This document shows, piece by piece, positions 1 to 64,000 of a stretch of 64,000 nucleotides of DNA. The first letter of the stretch is position 1. Each line of letters opens with the position of its first letter. The translations under genes were made by a program, and so were the position numbers. The DNA lies in contig BAAHQB010000124.1 of NCBI GenBank assembly GCA_054601695.1, forward strand, positions 186,001-250,000. The letters run 5' to 3'. Source of the stretch: Amorphochlora amoebiformis. Its lineage: Eukaryota; Cercozoa; Chlorarachniophyceae. Under the pieces are notes generated by a model that was given only the letters and a program-made list of their open reading frames with translations, searched no databases and was not told where the DNA came from.

Positions 1-7
1 ACATATG

Positions 8-59
<52 letters not shown>

Positions 60-87
60 CATACATATCATAAATATATATACATAT

Positions 88-175
<88 letters not shown>

Positions 176-211
176 ACATATATAGTACCCTCAAACATAT
201 ATTTGACATAC
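1..211. repeat. (TA)n tract, intron of the leftmost gene
   Basis: Almost pure TA dinucleotides. On the minus strand it directly follows the donor GTATGT at 211-206 of the last exon seen of the leftmost gene, so it is read as the start of that gene's next intron. No exon is visible in it. Confidence 0.7.
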
Positions 212-4472
<4,261 letters not shown>

Positions 4473-4872
4473 CAAAAAAAAGCGGGAAAATCAGCGTTTC
4501 GAAAGGTATTTCAATTCTTGGGGATACTCCTATTTTCGCGGGGGGGGGGGAGAGGGGGGGATGGGGTTGCGCGGTTGTGGATTCCGGTTTGACCCAAGTC
4601 AGCTAAAAGATATCAGAGTATTATGCGGCAATGCATGCCGAATAAAAAAGAAAATAAATATTTATTTTAGGAGAACATGTCGGCAAAGCATAGATTTAGA
4701 GGATTTCACCAAAAGGAGAACACATTCCTGCGAATTATTAAATTCTATTAAGGGGTTACCCCACCGAATAATTAAATATTACCTTTTCGCTCTCCTAATT
4801 TTTCGGCGGCGATTTTCCTGACAACCACATCGATATCACCCCAAAGGAGACCAACAAAAGTGACCCTCATAC
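4473..4872. promoter_or_regulatory. Shared divergent promoter region
   Basis: Non-repetitive gap between the ATG of the minus-strand gene (4472) and the ATG of the T-protein gene (4873), so both 5' regions must lie here. It has a poly-A stretch at 4475-4482, a run of G at 4541-4560 and ATATCACCCCAA near 4834. I see no convincing TATA box apart from general AT richness. Confidence 0.6.
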
Positions 4873-16411
<11,539 letters not shown>

Positions 16412-16427
16412 GGGTAATATACATAAC

Positions 16428-16474
<47 letters not shown>

Positions 16475-16533
16475 CGTGCATAGATATATATATATATATA
16501 CCACATATATATATATATATATATATATTTTAC

Positions 16534-16564
<31 letters not shown>

Positions 16565-16617
16565 CGACCCCGGATACTACCGTGGAGATTAGGGGTATCA
16601 ACGATATATATATGTAT

Positions 16618-16659
<42 letters not shown>

Positions 16660-16797
16660 ATATATACATATACACCCGGATACTACCGTTTAGACGAGGG
16701 GTATCAACGATATACATACATATATAATATAATATATCTATATTATGTATACACATACATATAGGTATATTCATATGTATTTGTATTGCCTATATTA

Positions 16798-16829
<32 letters not shown>

Positions 16830-17808
16830 ATAATATATATATATATATATGTATGTAGGTTTACATATTATACATATATATATATAATACATATGTATAT
16901 ACATATAAATATACATTTATATATATATATATATACAAACATATCCATGTCGATATTACATAAAAACATACATATACATATCTGCACATATATACATACA
17001 TATATACATATACATATACAGACATATCTAAAACATTATATCAAACAACAAATTCAAAATAGAACACAATTCAACTTCCCCCAACGAAGCTGCCGAGTTC
17101 GAATTCCAGCCCTTAACCTCTAATCATAATCAAGAAGTACACGTGCACTAGATAACGGCGAGTCAAGTTGCCGGTCAAGCGAGGATAGACTTGGGTGATA
17201 TTGACCATAAAGATGTGATACATTGGGTGGGGTCACGTTCGGTTTCGATATTGACCATGACGTCACGCTTAATTCGTAAATTACTTTGCGCCTTGTCACG
17301 CTAGAGGGACTGGGGCTAACGATCGTAATAACTATAGTAGAATGGCAGCTACTAAAGCCTCAAAACGAATTTGGTGTATCATGATGATTTATAACATACT
17401 CCTTTTAAGTTTAAGCTATATATATCTAGATATATATATATGTGTGAATGTAACTTCAGGGGCAGGCGGTATGTGTCTAGGATATACAAAGATGTATCTT
17501 GATACGTAAACATACTTATTTACGTAACTTCGCACAATGAAATATGTAAAATTTTAATATTCGGAGATATTAAGTAAAGATCCATGGAGTTCTCAAGTAC
17601 TTGTAATTACTAGATTACTACAGGGGAGATGATAGAGATCGATAAAACCTAAAAATCATTCACTAGATCCATCATCGAAAAAACGAATTTTCAGGAACAC
17701 CAACAGCATGTCAGGAGATTTTTATGTCGATTTGTCACACTAATCTAGCTAATAGGCATGTAATATATATATATATATATTACATATATACACATATATG
17801 TGTATATC

Positions 17809-17886
<78 letters not shown>

Positions 17887-18112
17887 ACATCCCCCGCCGC
17901 CATCAGCCTTACCTAAAATGATCCCACAATATTTCGGATTACTTGATTCATCCGGTTCATGATCTGAATATCTACTTTTTTTTTTTTTGCTCTCATCGCC
18001 AACTTGCAGCCATGGCACTGATAATATATGCTTGGGCACATGCGCCAACGTTTAAAAATTGTCCACGAGGACTTGGAAGAATCTTGACGGAGTGATACGG
18101 CCGAGACGGTAG
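16412..18112. other. Convergent intergenic region with two echoes of the T-protein stop-codon edge
   Basis: Between the stop codons of the T-protein gene (16411) and the CNNM gene (18113). At 16565-16603 and 16675-16712 lie copies of the final coding segment (ACCCCGGATACTACCG..GGGGTATCAACGATAT), so echoing also occurs past a stop codon. 17030-17750 is unique sequence with two GATATTGACCAT copies, TGACGTCAC at 17258-17266 and other GTCACG words. 17761-17882 is (TA)n. I see no gene here. The minus frame that runs on from 18113 to about 17916 is judged 3' UTR. Confidence 0.7.
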
Positions 18113-36441
<18,329 letters not shown>

Positions 36442-37160
36442 TCAAGTGGCTGTGAAATAGAAGTACACTTCAACATTTAAAACTTCGTTTCGGATGGAAC
36501 TATGTCAGGAAGTACTAGAGAGAAAATATGAGGCAAAGGGAGAGGCGTAGGGAGAGGCGTCAGGCACAGTTGAGGCACATGTTTGTTAATGGGCCCTTGA
36601 TAGGTCCCCGTAGGGATGGAATGGACAGGACGAATGCCAAATTAAAACGGCTACGTATCCCGTAACCAGATACGAATTTCGCTCTTTCCGCCCCATTTCC
36701 AGCCGGAACCATGAACAGGGTACAATTCTAGATACTTGTATACAAATAAGAAGAGCCTAGCGTGGGATCTCACCCCAAAGGGAAGTAAATCTTGCCGTTG
36801 TAAAGCAGTGCGTGGTTCCCGAGCACTTGCACTCCTTCCGCCTGCACGTGCGCGCGGAAACACAAACAACAGTCCGGATTAACTCTCAAGCGTGTGAAAG
36901 GGGATAGTTCGGGGATAGATCACCGTCGTTGGATAGGATAACGCGTAAGGAAGGAGAAGGGAAAGCGAAACGAGCATCTTGGCATGCGCCATACGATGTC
37001 GACGTCCCATCATGTCCTACGAATGTCCCGAAATCGAAGACGTCACCCAGACCCGTCACAGCTGGAAGCCGGCGACGGAGATTTCTCCCAACAAAATTAG
37101 TATTGCCGAAGAAGTTTGAATTTTTCGGGTAGGTCGCGCAGAACCCCAGAGAAGGTGACG
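36442..37160. promoter_or_regulatory. Divergent promoter region of CNNM and eRF1
   Basis: About 700 bp of unique, non-TA sequence between the two start codons. GACGTCAC at 37039-37046 and CCGTCACAG at 37053-37061 are CRE-like words near the eRF1 start. I see no TATA box. Confidence 0.55.
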
Positions 37161-38809
37161 ATGTCCGACAAGGCCCTGCGTCGGGAATTTAAGCATGGTG
37201 GGAAGGAAATGAGCGATGAGGAGAAGGCTGTGGAGCAATGGAAAATCAAGCAGCTAATAAAGACTTTGAAGAACGCGCGAGGGTAAATTATTTTGGCGGT
37301 AAATGCATATCCCGCGCTGACACGCATCCTCGTCAGGAACGGAACCAGCATGATCTCTCTGATCATTCCGCCTAAGGACCAGGTCTCACGCGTCAATAGG
37401 ATGCTCAGTGATGAGTACGGGACAGCTTCAAATATCAAGTCGCGCGTCAATCGTCTATCGGTACTTGGGGCCATCACGTCGGTCCAGCAGAAGCTCAAGT
37501 TGTTCAACAAAGTGCCGGATAATGGGCTAGTGGTGTATTGTGGCACAATCATGACAGCGGAGAACAAAGAGAAGAAAGTTTCTTTCGCCCTGGAGCCGTT
37601 CAAGCCAGTTAACACCTCGTTATATCTATGCGACAACAAATTTCACACAGAGGTAGCCATCATCGCTATCATCGATATACCTGCTGATTGCAATATGCTA
37701 TACAGGCGCTAGCCGAGCTTCTAGAGAGCGATGATAAGTTCGGATTCATTGTTATGGACGGAAATGGGTCACTCTTCGGCACCCTTCAAGGAAATGCGCG
37801 CACAGTGCTGCACAAGTTCACCGTGGATCTGCCAAAAAAGCACGGCCGAGGTGGACAGTCTGCCCTCCGTTTCGCTCGTCTCCGTCTCGAGAAGCGCCAC
37901 AACTATGTTCGCAAAGTTGCAGAAATGGCTACTCAGTTCTTCATCAGTAACGACAAGCCGAACGTCTCCGGTCTCGTCCTTGCTGGTTCGGCCGAGTTCA
38001 AGCAGAAGCTCTCTCAGTCCGATCTATTCGACACCCGTCTATCCAATATCGTTACCAAGATCGTCGATGTCTCGTACGGAGGCGAGAACGGGTTCAACCA
38101 GGCTATTGAATTAGCCGCGGACGCTCTAGCTAACGTGAAGTATGTACGGGAAAAGAAGCTGCTCACAGAGTACTTCGAGCATATTTCCAGGGATACTGGT
38201 AAGTACTGTTTTGGTGTCAAGGACACCCTGAACGCTCTGGATCTCGGCGCTTGTGAGACTCTCATCGTGTGGGAGAATCTCACCATCCAGCGTGTCACGA
38301 TGAAGAACTCCGAGACGTCCGAGGAGGTTGTCAAATATCTCACCCCGGAACAGGAGACCGTCGCCTCAAATTTCATCGAAAAGAAGACAAAGGCTAAGCT
38401 CGACGTCGTAGATAAGATCCCCCTACTTGAGTGGCTCGCGCAGAATTATTCTTCCTTTGGAGCCAAGCTTGACTTCATCACGAACAAGTCGCAGCTGGGC
38501 TCTCAGTTTTGTAAAGGGTTTGGAGGTATAGGCGGAATATTGCGATATCAAGTGGATTTTGCGGCGATGGACGACGTAAGTGACCTTTCAACATTCGAGA
38601 TTAGAGGGTGGGGGGGAGTTTCAACATTCGAGATTAGGGGGTGGGGGGGAGTTGAGAGATACAAGAAGAATACGGGAGAAGTTGTCGCTGGTTGGAGGGT
38701 TGTTAATTTTTATCTGTCCCGTTGCCAGATCGATGAGGTAGAAGGGGAGGACGATGATGATGACGATTCTGACGACTATGGCGACGATGACGATGGATTC
38801 GGACTCTAA
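37161..38809 (+). CDS. ETF1/eRF1: Eukaryotic peptide chain release factor 1 (eRF1)
   Basis: Recognises all three stop codons in the ribosomal A site and triggers peptide release with eRF3; cytosolic. Exons 37161-37282, 37337-37652, 37706-38575, 38729-38809 give 462 aa; homologues are about 430-440 aa. Domain [15 protein letters not shown] (TASNIKS) and YLCDNKF (YxCxxxF). Domain [15 protein letters not shown] with the catalytic GGQ. Domain [34 protein letters not shown]. The tail is highly acidic ([19 protein letters not shown]). The ATG at 37161 begins a homologous N-terminus ([19 protein letters not shown]). Introns of 54, 53 and 153 nt have good GT..AG ends and none of the (TA)n or telomere repeats of the neighbours. 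The third intron is open and a multiple of three, so retention would add 51 residues in frame. The intact TASNIKS and YxCxxxF motifs argue for the standard stop-codon code. Confidence 0.97.
38586..38651 (+). repeat. 33-bp direct repeat in eRF1 intron 3
   Basis: Two units of TTTCAACATTCGAGATTAG followed by a G-rich run, in tandem, inside the 153-nt intron. The unit length keeps the frame open if the intron is retained. Confidence 0.9.
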
Positions 38810-39339
38810 TTTCCTAATTTATAATCTGCGCAGAACGATCGCGATCTCGTTACGTCTGTGTGACAGTTTGTGACTGTTGCCGGACTTTATTGGCTAAACT
38901 GTAGCTTACCAAGTGTCCGCTGGTTTGCATATGCATTGGAATTGTCGTGTTAACACCACCTGGTCTTTAGAAAGCATACTAGCATACATTGTTTTTCAGT
39001 ACATACGAGTGACAAATGGAATTGTACGTCATTGAGTATGATTTTCAAATATTGAATATAATCTAAATAGTCTCTAGAAATCTTCATAGTTATAATCATT
39101 ACTAGCATCAGTTCAAGGGCTAGTCACTGGAGTCAAGATACTATCTAGTATTGCTAGTATTGTTAGATGACCCAGACTGCAATCCGATAGATAAATGGAA
39201 TGGTGATCGAAGTTTAAATTTCATTTATTTGTAACTCGTGGCACCATCAAGTATTTTATAGATCCATCAAGCCTCGTCACACATCTAGTATGAAGACTTG
39301 AGTCCATCGCTGTTGTACATATCTAGTATATAGATATAT

Positions 39340-39381
<42 letters not shown>

Positions 39382-39529
39382 TATATATGTGTATACATAT
39401 ATATATATATATATACATGTACATCTAGATGTATGTAATCATATATTTACATATACACACACCTAGACATATACACACTCAAAACCAACAGAACCCACCT
39501 GCAGCTGTCATATGTATTTTGTCAATCCG
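38810..39529. other. Convergent intergenic region, eRF1 / P5A ATPase
   Basis: Unique AT-rich sequence to about 39325 with short TAGTATTG repeats (39130-39165), then (TA)n at 39330-39415. It holds the 3' UTRs of both genes. No further gene is seen. Confidence 0.6.
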
Positions 39530-62238
<22,709 letters not shown>

Positions 62239-62243
62239 CTTAG

Positions 62244-62290
<47 letters not shown>

Positions 62291-62294
62291 GTAT

Positions 62295-62368
<74 letters not shown>

Positions 62369-62449
62369 TGTAGCTATTTAGAAAATGCCGAGAAGAAACA
62401 ATAGAAAAGAGAAGAATATAGATATAAAAAAGATATAGTATATGGCTAG

Positions 62450-62493
<44 letters not shown>

Positions 62494-62519
62494 AGTTTGA
62501 GAGATATATGTAAACAAAG

Positions 62520-62995
62520 ACATAGCAGAACAAAGAGAAACAGAGAGAGAATAAAAAGAGAGTAGTGAAAGAAAGAGAGAGAGAGTAGAGAGAGAGAGAA
62601 TAGAGAGAGAGAGAGAGTAGAGAGACAGAGAGAGAATAGAGAGAGAGTGAAAGAGAGAGAGAGAGAGTAGAGAAACAGAGAGAGAATAAAAAGAGAGTAG
62701 TAAAGAGAGAGAGAGAGAGAGTAGTGAAACAGAGAGAGAATAGAGAGAGAGAGAAAGAGAGAGAGAGAGTAGAGAGAGAGTAGTGAAAAAGAGAGAGAGA
62801 GAGAGAGTAGAGAGAGAGTAGTGAAAAAGAGAGAGAGAGAGAGTAGAGAGAGAGTAGTGAAAGAGAGAGAGAGAGAGAGAGAGAGTAGTGAAAGAGAGAG
62901 TGAAAGAGAGAGAGAGAGAGAGTAGTGAAAGAGAGAGAGAGAGAGAGTGGAGAGGAGAGGAAAAAGATCCGAAAAAGAGAGAAAGAGAGAAAGGT
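62520..62995. repeat. (GA)n tract with GTAGAGAG variants
   Basis: Purine tract on plus, pyrimidine in the P5A transcript, with AGTAGTGAAA interruptions. Confidence 0.9.
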
Positions 62996-63000
62996 CTGGG

Positions 63001-64000
63001 GGGCAAGGAAATATAGGTTATACGTATATATTGGTACAATACCAGGGGTAAGGAAATATAGGTTATGCGTATACATTGGTACAATACCAGGGGTAAGGAA
63101 ATATAGATTATGCGTATATATTGGTACAATACCAGGGGTAAGGAAATATAGGTTATACGTATATATTGGTACAATACCAGAGGTAAGGAAATATAGGTTA
63201 TGCGTATATATTGGTACAATACCAGAGGTAAGGAAATATAGATTATGCGTATATATTGGTACAATACCAGAGGTAAGGAAATATAGATTATGCGTATATA
63301 TTGGTACAATACCAGAGGTAAGGAAATATAGGTTATGCGTATATATTGGTACAATGCCAGGGGTAAGGAAATATAGGTTATGCGTATATATTGGTACAAT
63401 ACCAGAGGTAAGGAAATATAGATTATGCATATATATTGGTACAATACCAGGGGTAAGGAAATATAGGTTATGCGTATATATTGGTACAATACCAGGGGTA
63501 AGGAAATATAGATTATGCGTATATATTGGTACAATACCAGGGGTAAGGAAATATACGTTATGCGTATATATTGGTACAATACCAGGGGTAAGGAAATATA
63601 GGTTATGCGTATATATTGGTACAATACCAGGGGTAAGGAAATATAGGTTATGCGTATATATTGGTACAATACCAGGGGTAAGGAAATATAGGTTATGCGT
63701 ATATATTGGTACAATACCAGGGGTAAGGAAATATAGATTATGCGTATATATTGGTACAATACCAGGGGTAAGGAAAAATAGGTAATACTTATATATTGGT
63801 ACAATACCAGGGGTAAGGAAATATAGATTATGCGTATATATTGGTACAATACCAGAGGTAAGGAAATATAGATTATGCGTATATATTGGTACAATACCAG
63901 AGGTAAGGAAATATAGGTTATACGTATGTATTGGTACAATACCAGAGGTAAGGAAATATAGGTTATACGTATATATTGGTACAATACCAGAGGTAAGGAA
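63001..64000. repeat. 45-bp minisatellite, at least 22 units, to the window edge
   Basis: Unit AAGGAAATATAGGTTATGCG..TATTGGTACAATACCAGGGGT, period 45, with few substitutions (A/G variants). Because 45 is a multiple of three, frames stay open on both strands (15-residue repeats); this is not evidence of coding. It probably lies in a P5A intron. Confidence 0.92.

Noticed and set aside
62446-63984. 512-aa minus frame and 286-aa plus frame with 15-residue repeats
   Set aside because: The 45-bp unit is a multiple of three, so frames on both strands stay open by arithmetic. There is no start context or homology.

Overview
This is nuclear DNA of a microbial eukaryote, probably an alga or another protist. 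Genes are broken into many tiny exons. Introns are GT-AG, a few apparently GC-AG. Simple repeats of the TTAGGG telomere type occur throughout, and the eRF1 encoded here has the motifs of a standard-code organism. I cannot name the lineage. Most of the window is (TA)n microsatellite, so nearly all long open frames are low-complexity artefacts. The real genes appear only when short exons are joined by splice-site phase and by homology that I recognise from memory; no search was run.

Layout: (1) 212-4472, minus: an unrecognised gene in at least 8 exons, continuing off the left edge. (2) 4873-16411, plus: complete 17-exon gene for the glycine cleavage T-protein (387 aa, mitochondrial presequence), divergent from gene 1 across about 400 bp. 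(3) 18113-36441, minus: a CNNM/CorC-type transporter (DUF21 plus CBS pair), 26 exons found with two short junctions unresolved; convergent with gene 2. (4) 37161-38809, plus: compact complete eRF1 gene (462 aa, introns of 54, 53 and 153 nt), divergent from gene 3. (5) 39530-62238, minus: the C-terminal 743 aa, in 32 exons, of a P5A-type ATPase (ATP13A1/Spf1 family); its 5' part lies beyond the right edge.

The genes look like housekeeping functions: one-carbon metabolism, ion homeostasis, translation termination and ER membrane-protein quality control. They do not form a pathway. What stands out is the introns. Exon edges together with their splice sites are repeated outward into the neighbouring intron, separated by (TA)n ('exon-edge echoes'). 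Telomere-type arrays sit directly against splice sites and almost always read (CCCTAA)n in the transcript. An identical 30-nt core sits inside such arrays in introns of two different genes. eRF1, in the middle, has none of this.
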